This document shows, one piece after another, positions 8,221 through 17,179 of a stretch of 64,000 nucleotides of DNA (position 1 is its first letter; every line of letters begins with the position of its first letter). A program made the position numbers and the translations under genes. Below the pieces are notes generated by a model. That model did not search any database. It was given only the letters and a program-made list of their open reading frames with translations, and had not been told where the DNA came from. Source of the DNA: Streptomyces chrestomyceticus JCM 4735 (GTDB lineage: Bacteria > Actinomycetota > Actinomycetes > Streptomycetales > Streptomycetaceae); the NCBI RefSeq assembly GCF_003865135.1, contig NZ_BHZC01000001.1, positions 5,952,001-6,016,000 on the forward strand, given 5' to 3'.

Positions 8221-9202
8221 GCCGGAGACCCTTGCGCCGCCCCAGGGCGCGGGAAGCGGCACGGGAGACCGAGCTACGGGAACGGACGCGGAAAGCCGGG
8301 GCCTGGGCAGCCGGAATGCGGAAAGCCGGACCGCGCGTCTCGCACCGCTCCTCTGGGCCCTGCCCCCGCTCGCCGCCCTCGCCCTCGTCTTCCTCTACCC
8401 GCTGGCCCTGGTCGTACGGCAGTCCTTCACGGGCGAGGAGGGCGGCCCGCCGTCCACCGCCCCGTACGCACAGGTCTTCGCGGAGGCGTCCTTCCAGGAC
8501 GCGCTCGGCAACACCGTGCTGATCGCCGTCGGCGCGACGGCCGGCTGTCTGCTGCTCGGCTTCGTCCTCGCGCTGGTGATCGCGTTCGTACCGTTCCCGG
8601 GCAGCCGGGCACTGAGCCGCTTCGTCGACGTCTTCCTCGCCTTCCCGTCCTTCCTGATCACCCTCGCCCTGCTCTTCGTGTACGGCACGGCCGGGCTGGC
8701 CAACGGAGTGTGGACGGACGCCACCGGCGCCGCGGCCGGGCCGTTCGCCTTCCTGCACACCCCGTGGGGCGTGCTCCTCGCCGAGATCACGTACTTCACG
8801 CCCTTCGTGATGCGCCCGCTGCTCGCGGCCTTCTCCCAGGTGGAGACCGGGCAGTTGGAGGCCGCCGCGTCGCTCGGCGCCCGGCCGGCCCGGATCGTAC
8901 GGAAGGTGATCTGGCCCGAGGCGCTGCCCTCGCTGGCGGCGGGCGGCGCGCTCGTCCTGGTGCTGACGCTCAACGAGTTCGGGATCGTGCTGTTCACCGG
9001 CGCCAAGGACGTGGTGACGCTGCCGGTGCTCGTCTACACCAAGGCCATCCTCGACGGTGACTACACGGGCGCGTGCGTCGTCGCCGTCGTCAACATCGTG
9101 CTGTCCGTCGCCCTTTACGCCCTGTACCGGACCGTGGCCGCACGGGCGGGCGGGGCCCGTACACCGACAGCGGGAGGTGCCGGCCGCCGTGCTCGTGCAT
9201 AG
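8213..9202 (+). CDS. ABC transporter permease, aminophosphonate importer subunit 1
   Basis: 329 residues. A variable hydrophilic N-terminus of about 40 residues is followed by six predicted membrane segments (first at APLLWALPPLAALALVFLYPLAL). The cytoplasmic EAA loop is EAAASLGARPARIVRKVIWPEALP. This is a binding-protein-dependent inner-membrane component of the PhnU type. It forms the transmembrane channel with the next gene, whose start lies inside this one by 14 bases. The start overlaps the ATPase stop. Confidence 0.86.
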   Translation: MSRPETLAPPQGAGSGTGDRATGTDAESRGLGSRNAESRTARLAPLLWALPPLAALALVFLYPLALVVRQSFTGEEGGPPSTAPYAQVFAEASFQDALGNTVLIAVGATAGCLLLGFVLALVIAFVPFPGSRALSRFVDVFLAFPSFLITLALLFVYGTAGLANGVWTDATGAAAGPFAFLHTPWGVLLAEITYFTPFVMRPLLAAFSQVETGQLEAAASLGARPARIVRKVIWPEALPSLAAGGALVLVLTLNEFGIVLFTGAKDVVTLPVLVYTKAILDGDYTGACVVAVVNIVLSVALYALYRTVAARAGGARTPTAGGAGRRARA

Positions 9203-9986
9203 CAAAGGGGCCCGACGGGCCGTCTGGACCGTCTTCTTCGTCCTCTTCCTGCCGATTTTCGCGCTGCCGCTGCTGGTGGTCGTCGCGGCGTCCTTCGCGA
9301 GCAACTGGAGTGGGGCCCTGCCGTCCGGCCCGACGACGGCGCACTACCAGGACATCGCGCGCGGCGACTCGCTGGAGGCGCTGGCCACCAGCCTGGTCAC
9401 GGCCGTCGCCGCGAGCCTGCTGGCGCTCACGGCCGGGACCTGGGCCGCGCTGGCCGCCCAGCGGCTGGGGCCGCGCGCCCGCCGCGTCCTCGACGGCCTG
9501 TTCGTGCTGCCGGTCGCGGTGCCGTCCGTCGTCGTGGGCCTGTCGCTGCTGGTCGCCTTCTCCCGGCCGCCGCTGCTCCTGAACGGCACCCCGCAGATCG
9601 TGGTCGTCGCGCACACGGTCCTGGTGACCGCCTTCGCGTACCAGTCCGTGACGGCCGCGCTGGCCCGCCTTGATCCGGCGTACGAACAGAGCGCCGCCAG
9701 CCTCGGCGCACGCCCGGCCTACGTCCTGTGGCGGGTCAAACTGCCGCTGCTGCTGCCGTCCCTGACCGCCGCCGCCGGCCTGTGCTTCGCCCTGTCCATG
9801 GGCGAGCTGAGCGCCACGATGATGATCTACCCGCCGGACTGGACGCCGCTGCCGGTACGGATCTTCGCCACCACCGACCGGGGCGCCCTGTTCGCCGGCG
9901 CCGCGCTCGCGGTGACGCTGCTGGCCGCCACGCTGCTCGTCCTGCTGGCCGTCTCCCGTATCCGCACCAAAGCCGCGTACCGCTGA
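9189..9986 (+). CDS. ABC transporter permease, aminophosphonate importer subunit 2
   Basis: 265 residues from GTG 9189, with GGGAGG about 11 bases upstream; GTG codons at 9177 and 9195 are alternatives. Six membrane segments are predicted, starting with VWTVFFVLFLPIFALPLLVVV, and the EAA-type loop is QSAASLGARPAYVLWRVKLPLLLP. It pairs with the preceding permease as a PhnV-like partner. It overlaps the preceding gene by 14 bases, and 46 bases separate it from the binding protein gene. Confidence 0.86.
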   Translation: MLVHSKGARRAVWTVFFVLFLPIFALPLLVVVAASFASNWSGALPSGPTTAHYQDIARGDSLEALATSLVTAVAASLLALTAGTWAALAAQRLGPRARRVLDGLFVLPVAVPSVVVGLSLLVAFSRPPLLLNGTPQIVVVAHTVLVTAFAYQSVTAALARLDPAYEQSAASLGARPAYVLWRVKLPLLLPSLTAAAGLCFALSMGELSATMMIYPPDWTPLPVRIFATTDRGALFAGAALAVTLLAATLLVLLAVSRIRTKAAYR

Positions 9987-10032
9987 CGGGCCCCGGCCCG
10001 CCCCCCTGCCATCTCAAGGAGCACGACACGTC

Positions 10033-11094
10033 ATGCGCAGCCCCCTCAAGCCGACCGCCGCCGCCGTCTGCGGCACCCTGGTCCTCGGCGCCGCCCTGAC
10101 CGGCTGCGGCGGCGTCTCCCGCGCCGATGCCCGGGAGATCACCGTCTACAGCGCCGACGGCCTGCGCGGTGAGCGGGGCGACGGTTTCTACGACCGGGTC
10201 TTCGAGGACTACGAGAAGAAGACCGGCATCAAGATCAACCTGGTCGAGAGCGGTTCCGGCGCCGCCGTGCAGCGGCTGGTCCGGGAGAAGGCCAACACCA
10301 AGGCGGACATCGTCGTGACGCTGCCGCCGTTCGTGCAGCAGGCCGCCGGCAAGGGGCTGCTGGAGCCGTACCGCCCCAAGGGCTCCGAGCAGGTCGCCGC
10401 CGCGGACAAGGACCCGGGCGGCAGGTGGACCGCCGTCGTCAACAACTACTTCTGCTTCATCTACAACAAGCAGCAGCTCCAGCAGCCTCCCCGCACCTGG
10501 CAGGACCTGACGGACGCGCGCTTCAAGAACAAGCTCCAGTACTCCACGCCCGGCGTCGCCGGGGACGGTACGGCGGTCGTCGTCCAGGCCCTGCACGACT
10601 TCGGCGGCCAGGGCCCCGCCATGGAGTTCCTCAAGAAACTCCAGGCCAACAACGTCGGCCCGTCCTCCTCCACCGGACAGCTCGCCCCCAAGACCGACAA
10701 GGGGGAACTGCTCGTCGCCAACGGTGACGTGCAGATGAACTACGCCAACATGAAGTCCATGCCGCACCAGGGCATCTTCTTCCCGGCCGCCCGCCCCGGC
10801 GCGAAGCCGTCCACCTTCGCGCTCCCGTACGCGGCCGGGCTGGTCAGGAACGCCCCGCACGCGGCGCAGGCGAAGAAGTTCCTGGACCATCTGCTCTCGC
10901 CCGAGGTGCAGAAGCAGGTCTCCGCGGTCGGCGGCGGATTCGCCGCCCGCACGGACATCCGGCCCACCGACCGCAACGCCACCGAGCTGGCAAAAATCAT
11001 GGACGGTGTCGACATCTTCCGCCCGGACTGGAACGACATCGACAAGAACCTGTCCACCTACCTCGATGCCTGGAAGACGGCGACGGGTAGCTGA
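10033..11094 (+). CDS. substrate-binding lipoprotein, 2-aminoethylphosphonate type
   Basis: 353 residues. A signal peptide ends in the lipobox LTGC (Cys25), predicting a lipid-anchored extracellular receptor. The mature protein opens with EITVYSADGLRGERGDGFYDRVF and has the iron/phosphonate-binding-protein fold (family of PhnS and FbpA): EKANTKADIVVTLPPFVQQAAGKGLL and the late SPEVQKQVSAVGG segment. Placement at the end of the operon and the company of C-P cleavage enzymes support 2-aminoethylphosphonate or a relative as ligand. Iron is the main alternative for this fold. AAGGAG precedes the ATG. Confidence 0.85.
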   Translation: MRSPLKPTAAAVCGTLVLGAALTGCGGVSRADAREITVYSADGLRGERGDGFYDRVFEDYEKKTGIKINLVESGSGAAVQRLVREKANTKADIVVTLPPFVQQAAGKGLLEPYRPKGSEQVAAADKDPGGRWTAVVNNYFCFIYNKQQLQQPPRTWQDLTDARFKNKLQYSTPGVAGDGTAVVVQALHDFGGQGPAMEFLKKLQANNVGPSSSTGQLAPKTDKGELLVANGDVQMNYANMKSMPHQGIFFPAARPGAKPSTFALPYAAGLVRNAPHAAQAKKFLDHLLSPEVQKQVSAVGGGFAARTDIRPTDRNATELAKIMDGVDIFRPDWNDIDKNLSTYLDAWKTATGS

Positions 11095-11140
11095 CCCCGC
11101 CACCGGGGCCGGGGCCCGGCCGGGGCGCTCGGCGGGGTCA
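11092..11140 (+). terminator. terminator of the phosphonate operon
   Basis: TGACCCCGCC / GGCGGGGTCA form 10-bp perfect arms around a very GC-rich 29-base insert. The first arm contains the stop codon of the binding protein gene. A long stem-loop without a U tract is plausible in this genus. Confidence 0.5.
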
Positions 11141-11286
11141 AGATCGCGGTGGCTGACTTAGGCTGGGGGCGTCGGCCATACGTACGAGACGCAGGTCACC
11201 CGCCGGGGTGCGCGGCGCGTACGGGTCCCGCGACGGCGCGGGCACGGCCGGCGCCCCTGGCAGACACGCACGGCGGGAGACCGGCA

Positions 11287-12066
11287 GTGGCAGAGCGCAA
11301 GCCGATCGAGTCATGGCTGACCGACATGGACGGGGTCCTGATGCACGAGGGCATCCCGGTGCCCGGTGCCGACGCCTTCATCAAGCGGCTGCGCGAATCG
11401 GGCAAGCCCTTCCTCGTCCTGACCAACAACTCCATCTACACCCCGCGCGACCTGCACGCCCGGCTGAACCGGATCGGCCTGGACGTGCCCTGGGAGTCCA
11501 TCTGGACCTCCGCGCTGGCCACCGCCCAGTTCCTGGACGAGCAGCGGCCGTCCGGCACCGCGTACGTCATCGGCGAGGCGGGCCTGACCACCGCGCTGCA
11601 CGACATCGGCTACGTCCTCACCGACCACGAGCCCGACTACGTCGTCCTCGGCGAGACCCGTACGTACAGCTTCGAGGCGCTCACCAAGGCCATCCGGCTC
11701 ATCAACGACGGCGCCCGGTTCATCGCCACCAACCCCGACGAGACCGGCCCCTCGGCACAGGGCGCGCTGCCCGCGACCGGCTCGGTCGCCGCGCTGATCA
11801 CCAAGGCGACGGGCGTCGAGCCGTACTTCGTCGGCAAGCCCAACCCGCTGATGATGCGGCACGGCCTGAACGTCATCGGCGCGCACAGCGAGACCTCCGC
11901 GATGATCGGCGACCGGATGGACACCGATGTGCTGGCCGGTCTGGAGGCGGGCATGGAGACGTTCCTGGTGCTGACCGGGCTGACCGGCCGGGGTGACATC
12001 GAGCGCCACCCGTTCCGGCCGTCGCGGGTCGTCGACTCCATCGCCGACCTCGTCGACCTGGTGTGA
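11287..12066 (+). CDS. HAD-IIA family (NagD-like) phosphatase
   Basis: 259 residues from GTG 11287, with GGGAGA about 7 bases upstream. The nucleophile motif WLTDMDGVL (Asp13, Asp15) is at the N-terminus, motif II is VLTNNS, and the C-terminal acidic motif is MIGDRMDTDVLAGLEAGM. The type-IIA cap domain lies between. Family members dephosphorylate small metabolites such as nucleotide or sugar phosphates; the substrate cannot be read from sequence. It follows the phosphonate operon after a 190-base gap containing a hairpin, so it is probably a separate unit. Confidence 0.88.
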   Translation: MAERKPIESWLTDMDGVLMHEGIPVPGADAFIKRLRESGKPFLVLTNNSIYTPRDLHARLNRIGLDVPWESIWTSALATAQFLDEQRPSGTAYVIGEAGLTTALHDIGYVLTDHEPDYVVLGETRTYSFEALTKAIRLINDGARFIATNPDETGPSAQGALPATGSVAALITKATGVEPYFVGKPNPLMMRHGLNVIGAHSETSAMIGDRMDTDVLAGLEAGMETFLVLTGLTGRGDIERHPFRPSRVVDSIADLVDLV

Positions 12067-12218
12067 CCGGGGCGCGGCCGGGCCCCTGAGGCCGGCGCGC
12101 CGCTCCCGGTCCGCGCCGTCCGAGCCCGGCCGCTCACCCGGACGGCGCAGCCGCGGCCCCGCCCGGGATGCGGAACCGGGCCGCCGGGCGGACCTTCGGA
12201 AGTGTTCGGAGGTTCACC

Positions 12219-12977
12219 ATGCGCACACCGGGATTCACTCTCTGTGCCGCCCTGGCGGTGACGGTGCTGACGCCGGGGCCCGCGCTCGCGTCCGCCCCCC
12301 GGGCGCCGGGCGCCACGGCGGGCACCGTCGCGGTCACCCCGTCCGCCCTCGCGCCGGGCACCGAGGCGGCTCTCCAGGTCACCGGCTGCACGGGCCGCGA
12401 CGGCCGGGCCACCTCGGCCGCCTTCGTCGACGCCGTACCGCTGGCGGGCGTCGCCGCCGGGCTGGTGGGCGACGCCCGGGTACGCTCCACGGCTGACCCC
12501 GGCACGTACGCCGTCTCCGTCCACTGCGACGGCGAGGACGGGCGCGCCGCGGGCTCCTTCGAGGTCGTCCCGACACCCGCGGACGGCGGCGACGGTACGG
12601 AGGCGGAAGCAGCCGACGGCGCCGACACCCCCGGGGACCAGGACGCGGACCCGGTCGGCTCCTCGGCCTCCGGTTCCCTCGCCGCACCGGACCCCGACAG
12701 GCCCGGAGAGCCCGCTTCCCCGTCCGCCCCGGTACGCGCAGGAGGCGGCTGGACGGCGACACACCCGCAGTCGTATCCGCACCCGCACCCCCACATGGCC
12801 GCCGATCGCACCACCCTCGCCCGGACCGCCGCCGTACGGACCGCAGCGCGCTACGAGGGCGACGGTGCCTATGCGGTGGGCCTGGTCCTGGCAGGCGGCG
12901 CGCTCCTCGCGCTCACCGGGCAGGCACTGCGGATGCGGCGCCGGCGCAAGGGATCGGGGGACGGCGATGCGGGCTGA
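12219..12977 (+). CDS. exported membrane-anchored protein, partner of class F sortase
   Basis: 252 residues from ATG 12219 with GGAGG 6 bases upstream. Signal peptide (FTLCAALAVTVLTPGPALA), then a folded-looking domain of about 90 residues with two cysteines (VTGCTGRDG, SVHCDGED) that could form a disulphide. An Asp/Pro/Ser-rich linker and a His/Pro cluster follow, then a hydrophobic anchor (AVGLVLAGGALLALTG) and a basic tail RMRRRRKG. The anchor-plus-tail layout is that of a sortase substrate, but I see no LPXTG, LAXTG or similar motif before the anchor. The stop overlaps the sortase start by 11 bases. Confidence 0.75.
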   Translation: MRTPGFTLCAALAVTVLTPGPALASAPRAPGATAGTVAVTPSALAPGTEAALQVTGCTGRDGRATSAAFVDAVPLAGVAAGLVGDARVRSTADPGTYAVSVHCDGEDGRAAGSFEVVPTPADGGDGTEAEAADGADTPGDQDADPVGSSASGSLAAPDPDRPGEPASPSAPVRAGGGWTATHPQSYPHPHPHMAADRTTLARTAAVRTAARYEGDGAYAVGLVLAGGALLALTGQALRMRRRRKGSGDGDAG

Positions 12978-13680
12978 GGACCACCCGGTGGCGGACCGCC
13001 GCCCTCCGCACCCGCCCGGCCGCGGCCGGATGGCCGTCGGCGTGGCGTGGGCCGTGCTGCTGCTGGGCCTCTGGCTGTGGGGCCGGGACCTGACGGACGG
13101 CGGAGACCTCACGAAGGCCCCCACCACCGGCGACGTCGCGGCCGTCGGCCGCCCGCTCGAACAGGAACTGCCCGCCGCCCACGCGCCCCTGGCCACCTCC
13201 CCGGGCGGCCGCCCCACCGAGGTCGCGATCGGCGCACTGGGCGTACGGGCGGAGGTGACGGAGACCGGCCTGGACGCCACCGGCGCGGTCGGCACACCGC
13301 CGTACCGCACGCCCGGACGCGTCGGCTGGTACGCGAAGGGGCCGCAGCCGGGCACGGCGGGCGCCGCGGTGCTGGCCGGGCACGTCGACACGACCAGCGG
13401 CCGCGCGGTCTTCCACCGCCTGGGCAGCCTCAAGCCGGGGCAGCCGGTGGACGTGCGCAGAGAGGACGGCAGCACCGCGCGGTTCACCGTCGAGGACGTC
13501 AAGATCTACGACCGCCGGAACTTCGTCCCGCGCAAGGTCTACGGCGCGCACCTGCCGGGCCGCGCGGAACTGCGGCTGATCACCTGCGCCGGCACCTACG
13601 ACAGCGAGCGCGACGCCTACAGCGCCAACGTCGTCGTGCACGCCTATCTCACGAAGGTCACGCCCGCGCCGCAGAGTTGA
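12967..13680 (+). CDS. class F sortase
   Basis: 237 residues. One N-terminal membrane segment (about 22-39, MAVGVAWAVLLLGLWLWG), then an extracytoplasmic sortase domain with all three catalytic residues: His139 in LAGHVDT, Cys207 in LITCAGTYD and Arg215 in SERDAYSANVVV. Sortases cleave sorting signals and attach proteins to the cell wall or an amine nucleophile. Class F enzymes of actinobacteria are single-pass and usually act on few substrates. The gene overlaps the preceding surface protein gene, which is the obvious candidate partner. Confidence 0.9.
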   Translation: MRAEDHPVADRRPPHPPGRGRMAVGVAWAVLLLGLWLWGRDLTDGGDLTKAPTTGDVAAVGRPLEQELPAAHAPLATSPGGRPTEVAIGALGVRAEVTETGLDATGAVGTPPYRTPGRVGWYAKGPQPGTAGAAVLAGHVDTTSGRAVFHRLGSLKPGQPVDVRREDGSTARFTVEDVKIYDRRNFVPRKVYGAHLPGRAELRLITCAGTYDSERDAYSANVVVHAYLTKVTPAPQS

Positions 13681-14072
13681 GCCGCTGGGCACGGCCCCGG
13701 CACCGACCGGTCCCGGCCGACGGCTCGCTCCCCCTGAACCGCCGACCGGCCGGTCCTCGACCACCGGGTATCAGGACTGCGGGAGTTGCCCTGCCGCCGG
13801 CGGGAGGTGCGTGGGCGCCTGTACGCAGGCGCGTGCACGTGCCCGGCCAGGGGCTGGGGCCAGGTGACCAACAGGAAGTTCACACTGAAGTTCACTGTAG
13901 GACGACTCCGTTGCGGCGCCTAGGGGAAGTGGGGCACCGGTGGTGCACCGCACGGCCGTTTTCGGCCCGGCGGGACCGCCGTAACAGGTTGTCCACAGCC
14001 CGGCCTGGGGTTGAGGGGCGTGTGCCACGATGGATTCGACCGGTCTTGTCCCGTGCTCCGAGGGGGGAGTGG
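13681..14072. other. 392-base intergenic region upstream of cslZ
   Basis: No gene is supported here. It carries an imperfect direct repeat, AAGTTCAC at 13876-13883 and again at 13888-13895 (12-base period), about 180 bases before cslZ. The ribosome site GAGGGGGGAG immediately precedes the cslZ ATG. The repeat period is 12, not the 11 of a PHO box. The rest looks like ordinary promoter DNA. Confidence 0.5.
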
Positions 14073-15146
14073 ATGTACGGCAATGTTCGGGGATCCGGGG
14101 GCGAACCCCCGGGTGAGCGCCGTGCCGCACGCCGGCGCGCTGCGGTCGGCACGGTAGCGGCGTTGGGGGCGCTGCTGCTGGTGTCGGGGTGCTTCTCGTC
14201 GTCCGGAGACGGGGACGGCGAAGGGGAGGGGAAGGCCGGGGCCAAACCCGGTCAGCAGCCCAAGGCCACGGTGCCCTACTGGGTGAATCCGGACGGCAAG
14301 GCGGCACAGCAGGCCGCCGCCTACGCGAAGAACGACAAGCCCGACGACGCCCGGCAGATCGACAAGATAGCCGCCCAGCCGGTGGCCGAGTGGATCGGCG
14401 TCGAGGACCCGCAGGGCGAGGCCCGCGGCTTCACGGAGGCGGCTTCCCAGGCCGGCCGCGAGGCGCTGCTCGTCCTCTACAACATCCCGCACCGCGACTG
14501 CGGCAGCTATTCCAAGGGCGGCGCGGCGGACGGCAACGCGTACCGCGCGTGGCTGGACGGCGTGCTCAAGGGCATCGGGGACCGCCCCGCCACGGTCGTC
14601 CTGGAACCGGACGCCCTGCCGCACATCGCGGACGCGTGCACGCCCGAGCAGTTCCACGAGGAGCGCTACGCCCTGCTGACGGAGGCCGTCGGCAAGCTCA
14701 AGGCGCTGCCGCACACCAAGGTCTACCTGGACGCGGGCAACCCGCACTGGATCAAGGACCCCGGCCGTATGGTCGAGCCCCTGAAGCGGGCCGGCCTGGA
14801 CCGCGCCGACGGCTTCGCGCTGAACATCTCCAACTTCCAGACCACCGAGGAGAACCGGAAGTACGGCAAGCGGCTCTCCTCGATGCTCGGCGGCAAGCAC
14901 TTCGTCATCGACACCAGCCGCAACGGCAACGGCCCGGCGCCCGGCGGCGATGACCCGGAGAACTGGTGCAACCCGCCCGGCCGCGCCCTCGGCACGGCAC
15001 CGACGACCCGGACCGGCGACCCGCTCGTGGACGCCTACCTGTGGATCAAGCGCCCCGGAGAGTCCGACGGCACGTGCAAGGGAGGCCCGAAGGCGGGCGA
15101 CTGGTGGCCGGAGTACGCACTGGAGCTGGCCCGTAATACGAAGTAG
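14073..15146 (+). CDS. cslZ: GH6 endoglucanase-like lipoprotein
   Basis: 357 residues. A lipoprotein signal peptide (VAALGALLLVSGC, lipidated Cys40) and an acidic Gly/Asp linker precede one GH6 domain (about 66-350). GH6 marks are YWVNPDG, the RDCGSYSKGG segment, the proton-donor motif VVLEPDALPH (Asp180), ALNISNF and WCNPPGRALG. There is no carbohydrate-binding module. It converges on glxA and cslA, the arrangement of S. coelicolor cslA-glxA-cslZ, where CslZ is thought to trim or nick the beta-glucan made by CslA at hyphal tips. Acting on the outer face of the membrane is inferred from the lipobox. Confidence 0.9.
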   Translation: MYGNVRGSGGEPPGERRAARRRAAVGTVAALGALLLVSGCFSSSGDGDGEGEGKAGAKPGQQPKATVPYWVNPDGKAAQQAAAYAKNDKPDDARQIDKIAAQPVAEWIGVEDPQGEARGFTEAASQAGREALLVLYNIPHRDCGSYSKGGAADGNAYRAWLDGVLKGIGDRPATVVLEPDALPHIADACTPEQFHEERYALLTEAVGKLKALPHTKVYLDAGNPHWIKDPGRMVEPLKRAGLDRADGFALNISNFQTTEENRKYGKRLSSMLGGKHFVIDTSRNGNGPAPGGDDPENWCNPPGRALGTAPTTRTGDPLVDAYLWIKRPGESDGTCKGGPKAGDWWPEYALELARNTK

Positions 15147-15205
15147 CCGTCGGTGGACGGCGGTGCGGGCGCCCCGGGAATCCAGGAGCGCCCTGCACCG
15201 TCGGC

Positions 15206-17179
15206 TCAGTTCAGCCCCAGCCCCTTCAGCTCGGCCTCGGACGCCGTCGGCACCTTCACCCAGACCGCCTTGGACGGGGTGCCTTGGTCGTCCACGGCGT
15301 TGAGCATGTACCAGCCGGGCGGCACCAGCGTCGGGTCCTTCGGCAGGGTCACCGTGACACCGTCCTTGGTCACCTTGAAGTCCAGTGCGATCGACCGTTG
15401 TTCGATGTTGGTGACGTGCGTGAACGAACCCGGCCGGATCAGCCGCATCTTCTTGATCGAGGACGCGTGCTCGGTCCCGTACGTGGCCCGGCCGCCCAAC
15501 CGCACCGTCTTCGGCCCGGTGTCGGTGAGCTGCGGCCGCGAGTCCCGGTAGAGGTACGGCGGCGTCCAGATGTCGATCTGCTGCTGGAAGACGCCCGGCT
15601 TGGTGTTGTCCTTGTCGGCGAAGAGCGAGTCGGAGCCGAACGTCATCACCCGTCCGTCCGGCAGCAGCAGCGCCCCGGAGTGGTAGTTCCGCCCCACCAG
15701 CGGATCGGCCACCGCCCGCGAGGTGTTGGCCTTCGGGTCGTACAGCTCGGCGCTGAGGACGTTGCTGTCGCCGCGCCCCCGGTAGTCCCCGGAGCCGTTG
15801 GTGGTGAGCACCGTGTCGTCGGGCAGGATCACGCTGCTCGGATAGCGCGCCTTCGCGTACAGCGGCGGGCCGTCCGTGAAGCGCGGCTTGTCGGCGTGCA
15901 GGTCCACCAGCCGGGTCTTGTCGGTGGCCTTGGGGTCCTCGCCGACCCCGCCGCCGCCCAGCACCATGTACCGCTGGGCCTGCGCGGGCGGCAGCAGGAC
16001 GGACATCGAGGTCTCCAGCACGTCCGGGTCGCTCATCCCGGGGATGACCTGGAACTTGTTGGTCTTCAGGTCCCAGATGCCGGGGGTGCGCCCGATGTTG
16101 TCGGGGCCGTAGCCCGCGTTGGACCCGGTGTAGAGCAGCCGTCCCTTGTCGGTGAGGAAGAGGGCGGGGTAGGTCGGGAAGAAGCGCTGCCTGGGCAGGT
16201 AGGTCCACTTCTTCGTCTTCGGGTCGTAGACCTCCTGCTTGCCCGGGACGACCTGGCCGATCTCGTCCAGCCCCGAGGTGGACAGCACCTTGCCGTCCTC
16301 CAGGCCGGTCAGGGTCGGGTACCAGCGCGCCTCGTTCATCGGGTCGACCGGGATGTAGCGCTCGGCCACCGGGTCGAACTCGAACGAGTCCTTGATCCCC
16401 TGGAAGTCCTTCTTGTCGAAGGAGAGCTTCTGCGCGATGCCGTAGAAGTTGCGGGCGTCGGCGCCGGTCAGGCCGTGGATGCGGTAGTTGTCCTGGGCGC
16501 CGGTGGAGTACGCTCGGCCCTCCTTGAGCGCCTCGACGTAGACGCGGGCCTCGCTGTGGGTGACGGTGACCTTGCCGGTCCTCGGGTCCGCCTTCTTCTT
16601 GGCGCGCGGGACCACGATCGGGTCCTTGGACGCGAAGGTCTTGCCGTTCTGCTTGCCGGTGAAGAGCGTCCCGGCGGGGAACGTCTTCGGCGCGTCCGGG
16701 TTCTCGTTGTAGACGATCATGAGCCCGCCGGCCTTCTTCACGTCGCCGCCGAGCTTCTCGTACCGCTGGGTGCCGCCCGCCACCAGCAGCTTGCCGTCCG
16801 GCAACTGGGTGTGGCCGGAGCAGAAGAGGTCCTTCGGGGTGGGGATGTTCTTGAAGGTGTTCTTCACCGGGTCCCACAGGACCGTACGGAACGACTTGGC
16901 CGCGAAGTTCTTGGCGTTGTTCCCCGACCCGGCGACCAGCAGCACCTTGCCGGTGTGCAGCAGCGCGGCGTGAATCGTGTTGATCCTGTACTCGGGCGGT
17001 ACGTTCACCACGTCCCAGTGGCCGTTCGCCGCCTTGTACTCAGGCTGGTTGATCTTGTAATCGTGGTACTTCTCGGAGACGAACCCGAACAGGGCCGGGC
17101 CGTTCATCCCCGCCAGCGCGAGCACCACCGCCGCACCGATCGCGACTCTGCGGGTGCGCCGGCTCGGACGGTACTTCAT
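15206..17179 (-). CDS. glxA: GlxA mono-copper radical oxidase
   Basis: 657 residues, galactose-oxidase-like. A single N-terminal membrane segment (RVAIGAAVVLALAGMNGPALFGF) anchors a seven-bladed Kelch-type domain. Predicted active-site residues by motif: Cys120 (LFCSGH) and Tyr287 (RWYPTL) for the Tyr-Cys cofactor, Trp286 beside it, axial Tyr499 and ligand His500 (RNYHSGALLLPDGR), and ligand His588 (FTHVTNIEQRS). All are present, so the enzyme should be active. GlxA is needed for glycan deposition at hyphal tips in S. lividans. Its ATG overlaps the expected cslA stop (ATGA), indicating translational coupling to cslA. Confidence 0.95.
   Translation of the reverse strand: MKYRPSRRTRRVAIGAAVVLALAGMNGPALFGFVSEKYHDYKINQPEYKAANGHWDVVNVPPEYRINTIHAALLHTGKVLLVAGSGNNAKNFAAKSFRTVLWDPVKNTFKNIPTPKDLFCSGHTQLPDGKLLVAGGTQRYEKLGGDVKKAGGLMIVYNENPDAPKTFPAGTLFTGKQNGKTFASKDPIVVPRAKKKADPRTGKVTVTHSEARVYVEALKEGRAYSTGAQDNYRIHGLTGADARNFYGIAQKLSFDKKDFQGIKDSFEFDPVAERYIPVDPMNEARWYPTLTGLEDGKVLSTSGLDEIGQVVPGKQEVYDPKTKKWTYLPRQRFFPTYPALFLTDKGRLLYTGSNAGYGPDNIGRTPGIWDLKTNKFQVIPGMSDPDVLETSMSVLLPPAQAQRYMVLGGGGVGEDPKATDKTRLVDLHADKPRFTDGPPLYAKARYPSSVILPDDTVLTTNGSGDYRGRGDSNVLSAELYDPKANTSRAVADPLVGRNYHSGALLLPDGRVMTFGSDSLFADKDNTKPGVFQQQIDIWTPPYLYRDSRPQLTDTGPKTVRLGGRATYGTEHASSIKKMRLIRPGSFTHVTNIEQRSIALDFKVTKDGVTVTLPKDPTLVPPGWYMLNAVDDQGTPSKAVWVKVPTASEAELKGLGLN

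Noticed and set aside
13874..13895. PHO box upstream of cslZ
   Set aside because: The GTTCAC units are 12 bases apart and lack the CC extension; PhoP direct repeat units are 11 bases apart. Kept only as a generic direct repeat.
13920..16877. A 985-codon minus-strand open frame over cslZ and glxA
   Set aside because: Low-complexity translation with no recognisable domain; the GH6 and galactose-oxidase-like proteins occupy the other frames.
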